Shown here: positions 34,464-43,851 of the stretch, piece by piece
How positions within the stretch are numbered: the stretch's first letter is position 1
How the letters are laid out: every line of letters starts with the position of its first letter
NCBI GenBank assembly: GCA_963808165.1
Contig: CAWEET010000005.1
Span: forward strand, 62,001-126,000
Length of the DNA stretch: 64,000 nt
Direction of reading: 5' to 3'
Source: Thiosocius sp963808165
GTDB lineage: Bacteria > Pseudomonadota > Gammaproteobacteria > Chromatiales > Chromatiaceae
The notes under the pieces: model-generated
What the model saw: the letters and a program-made list of their open reading frames with translations, nothing else
The model's database searches: none
Told to the model about the DNA's origin: nothing
Position numbers and translations under genes: made by a program

Positions 34464-34766
34464 TGAATATTCCTTGCTTGCAACGATCTTTGAAATCAGC
34501 CCCGGAGCGCGATCTTCAATATAATAAAATTATAAAATAAATTGCTACTCTCCAGCCTGATCTTCTGCGCTGATCAGGGTGCGGATAATCATGGCGCCTT
34601 CAGTCATGAGATTCTCTGCGACAATATGCCGCATATGGTCTGACGTTTTCCAAGATATATTCCTTTACCCATGCTTCGGACAGCATGTAAGTCGCATTTC
34701 TTTCCTGCGACAAGCGAAATAAAAAGTGACCGAGTACATTAGCTATCAACGAGGATGATCGCGTAA
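34464..34766. other. AT-rich intergenic stretch upstream of the peroxidase gene
   Basis: About 300 bp, much richer in A+T than its surroundings around 34515-34550 (ATAATAAAATTATAAAATAAA). It probably contains the promoter of the rightward di-haem peroxidase gene. I see no coding sequence, RNA gene or clear operator. Confidence 0.4.
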
Positions 34767-36159
34767 ATGGAAACCAGAAGAATCGTGTTTTTTCCCATGG
34801 CTGCAGCCATCTGGGGTCTCAGCGGCGCAATGGGTATCGCCATTGGCGGGCCGGGCCTGCCAGGCGCCAGCCATGAATTCCGCGCACCGAGTGCCGAGAA
34901 GGTCGAACTGGGGCGGCTGTTGATGTTCGATAAGATATTGAGTGGGAACAAGAACATCTCTTGCGGTACCTGCCACCATTCGCTGGCGGACACAGGTGAT
35001 GGTCTGTCTCTGTCGGTCGGTGAGGGCGGTGAAGGCCTCGGGGTGACCCGGAACGTGGGCTCCGATACTGATTTGATCCATGAACGGGTGCCACGGAATG
35101 CGCCACCGGTCTGGAATCTGGGCGACGATTCGTTTCACACGCTGTTCCACGACGGTCGTGTTACCACGATTGGTGGTGAAACCTTCCCCAGCGGCTGTGT
35201 GACGCCGGCAGGCCATGATTTACCCGACACCCTCGAGAATGTCCTCGCCTGCCAGGCCATGTTCCCGGTCACCTCGGGTACGGAAATGGCCGGTCAACCT
35301 GGTGAGAATCCGGTTGCCGATGCCGCAGCGGCAGGAAAACTCGCCGGTGAGGGTGGCGTCTGGGAGCAGTTGGCACATCGCCTACAGGCCATCCCCGAGT
35401 ACGTGGATCTGTTCAAATCGGCCTTTCCACGGGGTAAGAACCGGGTCAAGAAGGCGGACGATATCACCTTCGCACATGCAGCCAACGCGATCTCGGCTTT
35501 CGAGGGCAGTGCCTGGCGTGCCGACAACAGCCCGTTCGACCAGTTCATACGCGGCGACAGAGGCGCAATGAGCCGGAACGCCAAGCGGGGCATGCGGTTG
35601 TTCTACGAGGGTGACAGCAATGGCCATGCCTGCGCAGACTGCCACAGCGGGCTGTATCAGACCGACCAGAGCTTCCATGCGATCGCCATGCCCCAGATAG
35701 GGTCTGGGCGCGGTAGTGGTGTTGATAGCGTCGAGGATTATGGCCGTCAGCAGGTGACGCTGGATCCGCAGGATACGCTGAAGTTTCGCACGCCCTCGTT
35801 GCGCAATGTCGCTATCACTGCACCCTACGGTCACAGCGGTGCGTACAATTCGCTGCGGGCGATTGTCGAGCTTCATCTCGATCCGGTCAGCGCGCTCTAC
35901 GCTTACAACTGAAAACCGCCAAGCGGTCCTTCCCTACCACCCGATTCTGGATGCCGAAAACTACAGGGCGATGGATGACCCGGCGATTGTCGATTTCATT
36001 GCAGACCACAACGAGTTGGTGCCATTCACCTACAGTGCCGAGGATGTCGATCGAATCATAGATTTCCTGAATGCCCTGACGGACCCGGGCACCAGCGATC
36101 TGCGTAGTGACCAGGATGTCGTCTATGGCGTTCCGAGCGGACTTCCCCTTGCCGACTAG
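34767..36159 (+). pseudogene. Di-haem cytochrome c peroxidase/MauG family, frameshifted near C-terminus
   Basis: An exported di-haem protein of the CcpA/MauG superfamily. A signal peptide (about 1-34) precedes EFRAPSAEKVELGRLLMFDKILS. Haem-binding motifs are CGTCH near residue 67 and CADCH near residue 290, followed by RTPSLRNVAITAPYGHSGAY, a conserved segment of the family. The frame stops at 35912 after LDPVSALYAYN, but the expected C-terminal helix (AMDDPAIVDFIADHNELVP..VDRIIDFLNALTDPG) is encoded immediately downstream in another frame to 36159. One small indel near 35905 therefore splits the gene. Whether this is a mutation or an error cannot be told. It would act in the periplasm on peroxide or in protein oxidation. 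Confidence 0.83.
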
Positions 36160-36183
36160 GACTGGGTAAGATTTGCGAAATGG

Positions 36184-36211
36184 AGGGGGCTTGTACCCCC
36201 TTTTGTTTTTC
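36184..36211 (+). terminator. Rho-independent terminator
   Basis: AGGGGG, the loop CTTGTA and CCCCCT form a strong stem followed by TTTGTTTTT. It lies 25 bases after the end of the peroxidase reading frame and points rightward, which supports the idea that translation was meant to run to 36159. Confidence 0.8.
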
Positions 36212-36446
36212 AGATGGCACGCATGGATGACTGAACGCTGATTGCCTGCAGTTTTTCGCTGTTCCCCGATGCCACGACGGGGGCATGCGTACCGGAATGG
36301 CAGTTGTGCTGACCTACCAGAAACCGAGTTTGGCGGTTACGGTTCGCGGCTGGCAGTTGAGGAAACACGGCCGCGGGCAACAGACCGGATGCCTGATCGT
36401 CTCTGTGCCGGGCTGACCGGGAATCAGCTGCCATTCTCTCAGGCTG

Positions 36447-37795
36447 ATGGAAACGCCCGATATGCAGAATTTCTCCGAGCAGCAACAACCAAGCCTCGAA
36501 GACCAGAGCCTCAATCGAATGTTGGTCATGAGAAATCTCCTGATCGCGGGGGAGATTGTCGCAGTGGTGATCTTCGTGCTGTGGCAAGGGGAGATGCCGA
36601 ATGTAACCGCGTTGGCTCTGCTCTGGATGGCCATGGCAGTCTGGAACGCCCTGACTTATCTCAAGGCGCACAATAAACTGACGCCACATGAAAATGAGGC
36701 CCTTCTGCAAATCTCTTTTGATATCGCAGCATTTACAACATTTCTCTATTTCACCGGCGGCGCTACCAACCCCCTGGGTTGGTACTATCTGGTTCCCATC
36801 ATGATATCTGCGACCCTGCTGCCAAAGAATCACACGCTCGCGATAGCGGTGGCTTGCATCCTGCTCTATCTGTTGCTGTTCAAATTCTATGTGCCGCTGC
36901 CTGGCTTCGCGATGGATGATCATGCGCAGCATGGCATGCACCATATGACCGATGTGGATAGTGCCTTTTCGCTGCACATATTCGGCATGTGGTTCGGCTT
37001 TGCCGTCAGTGCACTGCTTGTGGCCTGGTTCGTCGTTGACCTTGCGCGCGCACTGCGCGAACGAGACGAGAATCTTTTACTCGCCCGTCAACAGGCCATG
37101 AAAGACCAGCAGCTGGTTGCGATGGCCACACTGGCAACCGGGGCCGCACATGAACTCGGGACGCCGCTGGGGACCATGATGCTGGTGGCCGAGAGTCTTC
37201 GTGAAGAGTACCCGAAGAAAGACTTTCCGGAATTGAACGATTCGGTAGAGACCCTGAACGAGCAAATACTTCGCTGTAAAGAGGCCCTTTCTCTGATCAG
37301 TGCAACAGCGGGTGAGTCACATCTGGAAGGGGGTACCGTATGTGCTGCGGGTCGGTACCTGGACCAAGTGATCGGCAACTGGAAGAAACAGAGGGGAGTT
37401 TCAGGGCTGATCTATGAGCCCCAGGCCTCAAGCCTTGAGGGTGATGTCTTGGCCGACCTGACGGTAACCAGGCGATTACCAATATTCTGAACAATGCCGC
37501 AGATGCCTCGCCAGAATATATCGAGATAAGGATTGAGGCGGATACATCCGGTGTTTTGATCTCTGTGCTCGACAAGGGGAGTGGTTGTTCCGACGATTTT
37601 TGTTACAAACTGGGTGAGGCGTGGATTTCTTCCAAGGAGCATGGATTGGGAATCGGACTACTTCTGACACATGCAACAATTCACAGGATCGGTGGACAGA
37701 TCAGGTGTTTCAATGACCGGGAGAGTGGTGTGAGCTGCACGCAAGTCATGCTGCCTTTCATCAGGGAAAATTTATCGACCAGCGATGACGGATGA
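36447..37795 (+). pseudogene. regB: RegB/PrrB redox sensor histidine kinase, frameshifted
   Basis: A membrane sensor kinase with about six N-terminal helices, a periplasm-proximal GGATNPL (about 104-110, the ubiquinone-binding GGxxNPF element of RegB) and the H-box ATGAAHELGTPLG with phospho-acceptor H235. It also carries the redox-active Cys of the family (ILRCKEA, C277). The first frame ends at 37490, but the ATPase domain continues in another frame as QAITNILNNAADASPE..DKGSG..GLGIGLLLTHATIHRIGG to 37795. A one-base loss near 37465 accounts for this. RegB phosphorylates RegA under reducing conditions, and the response regulator gene overlaps its end. Two start codons are possible (36447 and 36462). 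Confidence 0.85.
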
Positions 37796-38342
37796 TTCGG
37801 CAGACAACGGCGTCCGGCAACAGTTGCTGCTCGTCGACGATGATGGCGTATTTTCGGCAATGCTGGGCAAGGCGCTGGAAAAGCGTGGTTTCGATGTGTG
37901 CATGGCTGCCGATCTTCACGCAGCGAGGCAAAGTCTCGGTAGTGCCACCCCGGAGTATGTGGTCCTCGATCTCAAGATAGGATCTGAATCCGGCCTGACC
38001 CTGATCGAGGAGTTATTGGCGGCCAACCCGGGAATCAAAATCGTGATACTGACCGGTTACGCTAGTGTCGCTACCGCAGTCGAGGCAATCAAGCTGGGCG
38101 CCGTTCACTATCTGACCAAACCGGTTTCAGCGGACGACGTGGTCAATGCCTTACACAAGACCGAAGGAGATGCCGAGGCCGCGCTCGAGAGTAACCCTGT
38201 TTCCGTCAAGCGACTCGAGTGGGAGCATATGCAGAAAGTCTTGCTGGAGCATGACGGCAACATCTCTGCGGCCGCAAGAGCGATGGGTATGCATCGCAGA
38301 ACGCTTCAGCGCAAATTGCAGAAAAAGCCAGTAAAGCATTGA
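37785..38342 (+). CDS. regA: RegA/PrrA redox response regulator
   Basis: A 185-aa response regulator. The receiver domain has acidic pocket LLLVDDDG, phospho-acceptor Asp in VVLDLKIG (about 62) and switch Lys in YLTKPVSADD (about 111). A short proline-poor linker leads to a Fis-type helix-turn-helix ISAAARAMGMHRRTLQRKLQ at the C-terminus, almost the consensus for RegA/PrrA/ActR. It overlaps the end of regB by 11 bases, so the pair is translationally coupled. RegA homologues control respiration, carbon and nitrogen fixation genes and hydrogenases in response to redox state. Confidence 0.93.
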   Translation: MTDDSADNGVRQQLLLVDDDGVFSAMLGKALEKRGFDVCMAADLHAARQSLGSATPEYVVLDLKIGSESGLTLIEELLAANPGIKIVILTGYASVATAVEAIKLGAVHYLTKPVSADDVVNALHKTEGDAEAALESNPVSVKRLEWEHMQKVLLEHDGNISAAARAMGMHRRTLQRKLQKKPVKH

Positions 38343-38391
38343 CAAAACAGAAGTAAGCGGGCTTTAGGCCGCGTCTGCGCGTTGGTGCGGG

Positions 38392-38408
38392 TGCGACAGT
38401 ATGTCACA
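38392..38408. promoter_or_regulatory. TGCGACA-N3-TGTCACA palindrome, possible RegA box
   Basis: TGCGACA, GTA, TGTCACA forms a near-perfect 17-base palindrome 50 bases after regA and 156 bases before the 88-aa gene. RegA/PrrA sites have GCGNC...GNCGC-type half-sites of similar content. Whether it serves the downstream small gene is inference. Confidence 0.35.
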
Positions 38409-38563
38409 TTGTAAGCAGCGTCCCGGGCACTAGATTCAGACCTATGGACACGGCCACATTGGTTTGCCTATGACCTCGGCGCGGCAATAGCGCGGAGCAT
38501 CGCCAACAGTGCCCGGTCCGGAATCATTCGAAAGCGCTGCCGGCTCCAAACGGAGAGAGCAAT

Positions 38564-38830
38564 ATGACGACGAACGAAATTGAACAAGTAAAACTGCGTA
38601 CACTCAAGGCAACGATGCATACTGTTGAGGATACCCTTGGTAACGCACTGATTAGCATGCAGCTGGTGCTGCGTAACAGCGATCATGATCAGCCGCTCAA
38701 TGCACGGGCACAATCCCGCCTGCTGGGAATCATCGATGAGGCGTTGGATCAGCTGGATGCAATGAGGCGTGTGAACATTGTCAACGAGAAGCCGTTGATC
38801 GAAGACGTCTACTATCTCGATATCAACTAG
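38564..38830 (+). CDS. Small DHp-like helical protein
   Basis: An 88-aa protein, MTTNEIEQVKLRTLKATMHT, predicted to be two long helices. The segment TMHTVEDTLGNALISMQLVL resembles the dimerisation/histidine-phosphotransfer helix of sensor kinases, but there is no ATPase domain and the H is not in a canonical H-box. A GGAGAG ribosome-binding site lies about 8 bases upstream. It lies downstream of regBA and just after the possible RegA box, so it may belong to that regulon. I know similar small proteins only as uncharacterised. Confidence 0.6.
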   Translation: MTTNEIEQVKLRTLKATMHTVEDTLGNALISMQLVLRNSDHDQPLNARAQSRLLGIIDEALDQLDAMRRVNIVNEKPLIEDVYYLDIN

Positions 38831-39324
38831 CGGTACCAGTATCACCCAGGGCGGACGATGTGGGCGATTAGGGGTGTGCAAAAAGTCGTCCCTGTGAGTT
38901 GCCCCGGATTGTCCAGACACTCGGGAACACTTTGGCCTCGCGTCGTTCATCGCTTGCCGGTGAGGGGCGAGCGTTTTCCGCATGACCGCGCCGGGCTGCT
39001 CTGAGGTACGTCGCAACTCGGACTTAAACTTCTTCAGGTGACTCCCGGGAGTCGATTGTTGGCTGGCATCAAAAATTCAGCAGCGTTGGCTGTGGCTCCA
39101 ACGGATACGACGGAACCGGTTCGCGCCTGGTGGCTGGCAATCGATCGGGATCCACGCCAGCCTATCGACCGGGAGCCAGATTCCATGCCCCGTCCGGCTG
39201 GCATCTATCCGGTTGGCATAAGTGTCTTCTATTCGGGTATATGCTAAAACTGCGCTGTGGTTATGCAATTGATCCCGTCGGGCGCAGCCGCATTGCATCC
39301 GACACCTGAACAGGAACCCGAACC
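38831..39324. other. Gene-poor stretch, nothing recognised
   Basis: About 490 bp between two small regulatory genes. Short open frames (39038-39247, 39077-39298) have no motif or ribosome-binding site. The last ~80 bases should contain the promoter of the cyclic-nucleotide-domain gene. No repeat or hairpin array was found. Confidence 0.35.
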
Positions 39325-39798
39325 TTGAGCAAAGACGAACTGGTCAGTTACCTCCGGTCACATACGATTTTTTCCGATCTCGAACCCGCCCATATTGAGA
39401 TCCTCGCGAATCATGCGGAGGAAAAGGTATTCGCTTCCGGCAAGCTGCTGTTCGAGCAGCAGGATGCAGCGGAGAACTTCTACATTCTGAGGGATGGCTC
39501 GATCAAGGTTGAGGTGCCGTCTATCATGGGCCCGGCACTGGTCGTGCAGTCATTGGGACAAGATGACGTCCTGGGTTGGTCATGGTTGATACCACCATAC
39601 AAATGGACCTTCGAGGCAAAGGCGGTCAGCGATTCCAAGGTGGTCGCCTTTGACGGCAAGGCATTGTTGCAGCTTTGCGAAAAGGACAATGTGTTTGGTT
39701 ATGCGCTGATGAAGCGGTTTGCCGGCCTGATGTCGGAACGGTTGCATGCGGCCCGCCGCAAGATGATGGATAATTGGGCACCTCCCGGCTGGGCATGA
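39325..39798 (+). CDS. Cyclic nucleotide-binding domain protein
   Basis: A 157-aa single-domain protein with a CRP-like sensor fold: LRSHTIFSDLEPAHIEILANHAEEKVFASGKLLFEQQD (about 9-47) and ENFYILRDGSIKVEV (about 50-64) are the usual first strands. The phosphate-binding cassette segment reads LGQDDVLGWSWLIPPYKW and lacks the canonical FGE..L..RRA arginine, so it may bind another ligand or none. There is no DNA-binding domain, so it is not a transcription factor by itself. The start is TTG at 39325 with AGGA about 10 bases upstream. Confidence 0.8.
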   Translation: MSKDELVSYLRSHTIFSDLEPAHIEILANHAEEKVFASGKLLFEQQDAAENFYILRDGSIKVEVPSIMGPALVVQSLGQDDVLGWSWLIPPYKWTFEAKAVSDSKVVAFDGKALLQLCEKDNVFGYALMKRFAGLMSERLHAARRKMMDNWAPPGWA

Positions 39799-39915
39799 TC
39801 GCCCCGGAGGTTGAGCAAAGGGGCGACGCGGGCGGATGAAAAAGACCATCGGACAGGCGCTGGATGGGCGCATCGCTGGCCGAACCGGTCCGGGCTGGTT
39901 TTTGGCAAGGACGCA

Positions 39916-40524
39916 TCAGCCACTGAATGGCGTCGTGGTCACCGGTGCGAGCGGTTGCTGAGGTGGTGGCGTAAAGGTGAATTTCTGCCCGCCAACGCTG
40001 GCCTCGTACATCAAGCCGCCTTTGGTGATGGTGAAAGTAGCCATGCCTTTGTAATAGTTTCCTACCGTGACGGCGTCATTTCTGCCACCGCTGGCACCGA
40101 CTGAACTCCCGCTGGTGTTGGCGGACGCGGTGGCCGCCGCGGTAAGCGCCACGGCTTGAGCATCGGCGCCAAACTCGAAATTGCCCCGGATGAAATCATC
40201 CAGTGCGCGCTGGTCTTCAAAGAATATGACTTGGCTGAAGGCGGCGCCGCCGAGCTGGAACCCGATCGTTACCTTGGTCACCGTGGTATCGCCAATGTAC
40301 TGGTTCTGCCGATAGACACGCCCCTTGCCATAGGCGCCGCCGACCCAAAAGCCACCCTTGCCGATGGTCGGGAAGAGCGCGTAGCCATAAGCGCTATGGA
40401 ACATGTTGGAGGCGCCGGCGTTCTCGAACATGGTCCTGGTGTTGGAGAATTCGTCGGCCAATGCCGCACTGACGGGCAGGAGTAGGATCAGGGTAAATAG
40501 CGTCGCCCATAGTTTTGGCTTCAT
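39916..40524 (-). CDS. YSC84/SYLF-domain lipid-binding exported protein
   Basis: A 202-aa protein with a clear signal peptide (LWATLFTLILLLPVSAALA, cleavage about residue 24). The start at 40524 has AAAAGGAAAA upstream; the longer frame is unsupported. The mature part matches the SYLF fold: FHSAYGYALFPTIGKGGFWVGGAYGKG and TKVTIGFQLGGAAFSQVIFFEDQRALDDF. A SASANTSG-type linker and a hydrophobic C-terminus follow. Bacterial members are periplasmic and probably bind lipids; their role is unknown. It lies leftward, after the RND pump operon with 262 bases between them. Confidence 0.85.
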   Translation of the reverse strand: MKPKLWATLFTLILLLPVSAALADEFSNTRTMFENAGASNMFHSAYGYALFPTIGKGGFWVGGAYGKGRVYRQNQYIGDTTVTKVTIGFQLGGAAFSQVIFFEDQRALDDFIRGNFEFGADAQAVALTAAATASANTSGSSVGASGGRNDAVTVGNYYKGMATFTITKGGLMYEASVGGQKFTFTPPPQQPLAPVTTTPFSG

Positions 40525-40786
40525 GTCTGTTTTCCTTTTTTGCCGAGGGGTTTGCAGGGTGCTTATATTAGCCCGGTCCGGCAACTGTGTGTTGACCCGT
40601 CTCACCTGCGTGGACCCGTCGTCTGAGCAACGGCTCTCCAATCCCGTGGTCAGCCATGGGCGGCTGTGCCGGTTACTGCAGACGTCCACCGCTTGGCAGA
40701 TGGCCGCAACAAACCCGGCAGACAGCGCAGTCGGCCCAAAGCCCCCGGCGCGGATCGATCCTGTACCAGTGGGCCGCATCGCTTGT

Positions 40787-43700
40787 CTAGCTGGCGTCCG
40801 TCAGTTCGACCTCATAGAACAGTGCGAACAGGACGGGGACCACGATCAGGGTCAGCAAGGTCGCGAAACCCAGCCCGAACATGATCGTGACGGCCATCGG
40901 CTTGAAAAACACATCGCTCAGCAACGGCAGCATACCGAGTATGGTGGTTATCGCTGCCATGGATACCGGACGCAAACGGCTGACCGAGGCCTGGGTGATC
41001 GCTTTCAGCCAATCATACTGCTGTTCCTCGCGGAGCCGTTTGATTTCCTCAACCAGCACGATCCCGTTTTTCAACTGCATACCGATCAGGCTCAGCAGCG
41101 CCAGCAGTGCCATGAAGCTGAACGGTGAATCGGTCGCGAGCAGGCCGATCGTTACGCCAATCAGCGACAGCGGAACCGTGAGCCAGATAACGAGTGTCTG
41201 CTTGGCCGAGCCAAACAGCACGATCGTGAGCACGATCATCACCAGCACACCGAGTGGCACGAAGGTAAACACGGCAACGTTCGCATCCTGCTGAGCCTCG
41301 TATTCACCGCCCCACTGCAGCTCGTAGCCGTCCGGGAGCGCAACGGCCTCGATCTGTGGTCGCACCGTCGCCAATAGTGATGCCGGGGTCATACCTGCCA
41401 CGGGATCAGCGAGTACCGAGAGGGTCCGCTTACGGTCACGACGTTTGATCAGAGGATCTTCCCATTCGAGTTCCAGCGCCTTCATCAGCTGGCCGATATT
41501 GATGTATGCACCTTTGGCCGGGCTGTGCACGTGGATGTCCTCGACCTGGTTCACGGAGTTCCGCTCTTCGAGTGGCGGGCGCAGCACGATAGGGATTAGC
41601 TTGCTGCCATCCCGGTATAAACCGACTGCCTGTCCGTTGACGTGCATCGCCAGTGCCTGGTCGAAATCCCGCTTGCTGACACCGAGTCGCCTGCCCTCGG
41701 CCTCGTCGTATATCGGGTGCAGGACCTTGGTGCGCTCACGCCAATCCTGGCGCACGTTGATGGCGTTGGGTTCCGCTTCCAGAATGGCGCTGACCTGCCG
41801 GCCGACTTCACGCAATGTTGAGGGATCCGGGCCGATCAGTCGGGCTTCGATCTTCGCCTTGGTGCTCGGTCCCAGTTCGAAACGAAGGAACTTGCTGAAT
41901 GCCTGCGGATAGCGGTCATGGAGTAGCTGCCTGGCAGCTGTGATGGTCGACGATACGGTGTCGAAGTCGCTCACATGCACGATCAACTGGGCATAGCTCG
42001 GGTAGGTGAACTCCGGCTGATAAGTCAGCATGAAGCGCTCTGCGCCGCGCCCGATGGTGACGGTAAGCTGCTCGACTCCGGGGAGCTTCAAAATGTCTTT
42101 TTCCAGTTTCTCGATGTCGTCCGTGACTGCCCTGATATCGCTGCCTTCCGGAAGCCAGTACTCGATCATGAACATGGGCAAGGAGCTGGCCGGAAAGAAC
42201 GCCTGCTTGACCTGGCCGAAACCGATCGCGGCCGCGACAAGCGCACCAAGCATGAACAATACCGTCACCCAGCGGAAACGCAGCACCAGGTGCAGAAGCC
42301 CCTTGTAGGTCTGATACGCGACTCCTTTGTACGGGTCGGTGAATTCGCCCGACGAAGCCGGTGGCTCTTTGAACAGCAGATAGCAGAAGAATGGCGTTAC
42401 GGTCACCGCGAGCACCCAGCTGAGTAGCAGCGATATCAACAACACCCAGAAAAGGCTGCCGGTAAACTCGCCGCTGACATCGGGAGACAACCCGATGGGC
42501 GCAAACGCCGTGATGGCTATAATGGTTGCGCCCAGCAGCGGCCAGCGCGTATGGCTGACGATGCTGCGCGCCGCGTTCAACCTGCTCTGACCGAGCTGCA
42601 GGCTTATCATGATCCCTTCTGTGACGACGATGGCATTGTCGACGAGCATGCCAAGCGCAATGATCAGCGCCCCGAGCGAGATGCGATGCAGCTCGATGCC
42701 ATAGACACGCATCAGGACGAATGTACCCAATATGGTCAACAGCAAGACGCCGCTCATCAACAGCCCGGGCCGCAGACCCATGGTGAACAGCAGCACAAGC
42801 ACGACGATGATCACCGCCTGTGCAAGGCCAACCAGGAAGTCGTTGACCGAGGCCTCGACCTGGGCTGGCTGATCGTAGACGGTGTCGACGATCATCCCCA
42901 CCGGGCGTTCGTTTTCCAGTTGTTGCAAGCGCTCGCGCACTGCTTCACCGACCCCGACAACGTTGACGCCATCGGCGAAGGCTATACCCAGTGTCAGCGC
43001 CGGATTTCCATTGAAGCGGTAGAGATGGGTCGGTGGGTCCGCATATCCCTTGCTGATGTGTGCGATATCCTGAAGGTAGACCAGTTGGCCATCGAGGTCG
43101 CCGATCAGCAGATGGCCCAGGCCGGCCAGGCCGGGCTCTTCGTCGCTCTTGCTGCTGATGCGCAGGTACTCACTTGCAACCCGCACCCGACCGGCATCCG
43201 AGACCAAGTTTTGCGTGCTCAAGAGCGCTCGGATGTCGGTCAGCGAAAAGCCACTGGCAGTCAGCTTGGCGCGATCCAGTTCGATGAAGATCTGCTCCTG
43301 CAAACGGCCGCCGACATTGACCTTGCTCACGCCCGTGACCAAAACCAGTTCGCGGCGCAGGTAGTCGGTGTAGTCGGCGAGTTCATCGGGACCGTAGCCA
43401 TCCCCGGTGATGGCGAGGAACATGCCATACACGTCACCAAACTCATCGATAATCTGCGGATCACCGACACCTGGCGGCAGGCTGGAGCGCAGGTCGCGGA
43501 TCTTGCGCCGCATTTCATCCCAGATTTGTTCAAGCTCCGCCTTGCGGTAGGTGCTTTTCATTTCGACCATGATTTGCGACAAGCCGGCACTGGAGGTCGA
43601 TGTGACATTGTCCAATGCCGCCAGTTGTTGCAGCGCGTTCTCCAGCGGCAGCGTTACCTCTTCTTCCACTTCGAGCGCAGAGGCACCCGGATAGCCGACC

Positions 43701-43843
43701 GTGATCAGCGCCTGCTTGATCGTGAACGCAGGGTCTTCGAGTCGGCCGAGTTGGGCAAAGGAGAAAATGCCGCCCAGGACCATCAGGATGACCACCATCC
43801 AGGTCACCGTACGGTTGCGAATTGCGTACTCGGTGATGTCCAT
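40787..43843 (-). CDS. RND efflux transporter permease
   Basis: A 1018-aa inner-membrane pump of the AcrB superfamily, with the N-terminal helix (TVTWMVVILMVLGGIFSF), two large periplasmic regions and a total of about 12 membrane helices. TM4 has LGMLVDNAIVVTEGIM (about 395-410), where the first proton-relay Asp is kept and the second is Asn, a pattern common outside the classical AcrB/MexB group. The porter segment YPGASALEVEEEVTLPLE is typical of the family. It is preceded by its membrane-fusion protein, 8 bases upstream in the operon. No outer-membrane channel gene is adjacent. The substrate is unknown. Confidence 0.93.
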   Translation of the reverse strand: MDITEYAIRNRTVTWMVVILMVLGGIFSFAQLGRLEDPAFTIKQALITVGYPGASALEVEEEVTLPLENALQQLAALDNVTSTSSAGLSQIMVEMKSTYRKAELEQIWDEMRRKIRDLRSSLPPGVGDPQIIDEFGDVYGMFLAITGDGYGPDELADYTDYLRRELVLVTGVSKVNVGGRLQEQIFIELDRAKLTASGFSLTDIRALLSTQNLVSDAGRVRVASEYLRISSKSDEEPGLAGLGHLLIGDLDGQLVYLQDIAHISKGYADPPTHLYRFNGNPALTLGIAFADGVNVVGVGEAVRERLQQLENERPVGMIVDTVYDQPAQVEASVNDFLVGLAQAVIIVVLVLLFTMGLRPGLLMSGVLLLTILGTFVLMRVYGIELHRISLGALIIALGMLVDNAIVVTEGIMISLQLGQSRLNAARSIVSHTRWPLLGATIIAITAFAPIGLSPDVSGEFTGSLFWVLLISLLLSWVLAVTVTPFFCYLLFKEPPASSGEFTDPYKGVAYQTYKGLLHLVLRFRWVTVLFMLGALVAAAIGFGQVKQAFFPASSLPMFMIEYWLPEGSDIRAVTDDIEKLEKDILKLPGVEQLTVTIGRGAERFMLTYQPEFTYPSYAQLIVHVSDFDTVSSTITAARQLLHDRYPQAFSKFLRFELGPSTKAKIEARLIGPDPSTLREVGRQVSAILEAEPNAINVRQDWRERTKVLHPIYDEAEGRRLGVSKRDFDQALAMHVNGQAVGLYRDGSKLIPIVLRPPLEERNSVNQVEDIHVHSPAKGAYINIGQLMKALELEWEDPLIKRRDRKRTLSVLADPVAGMTPASLLATVRPQIEAVALPDGYELQWGGEYEAQQDANVAVFTFVPLGVLVMIVLTIVLFGSAKQTLVIWLTVPLSLIGVTIGLLATDSPFSFMALLALLSLIGMQLKNGIVLVEEIKRLREEQQYDWLKAITQASVSRLRPVSMAAITTILGMLPLLSDVFFKPMAVTIMFGLGFATLLTLIVVPVLFALFYEVELTDAS

Positions 43844-43851
43844 CGCGCCGT

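Noticed and set aside
37460..37795. Programmed frameshift in regB
   Set aside because: No slippery heptamer with downstream structure is visible, and no such frameshift is known for RegB.
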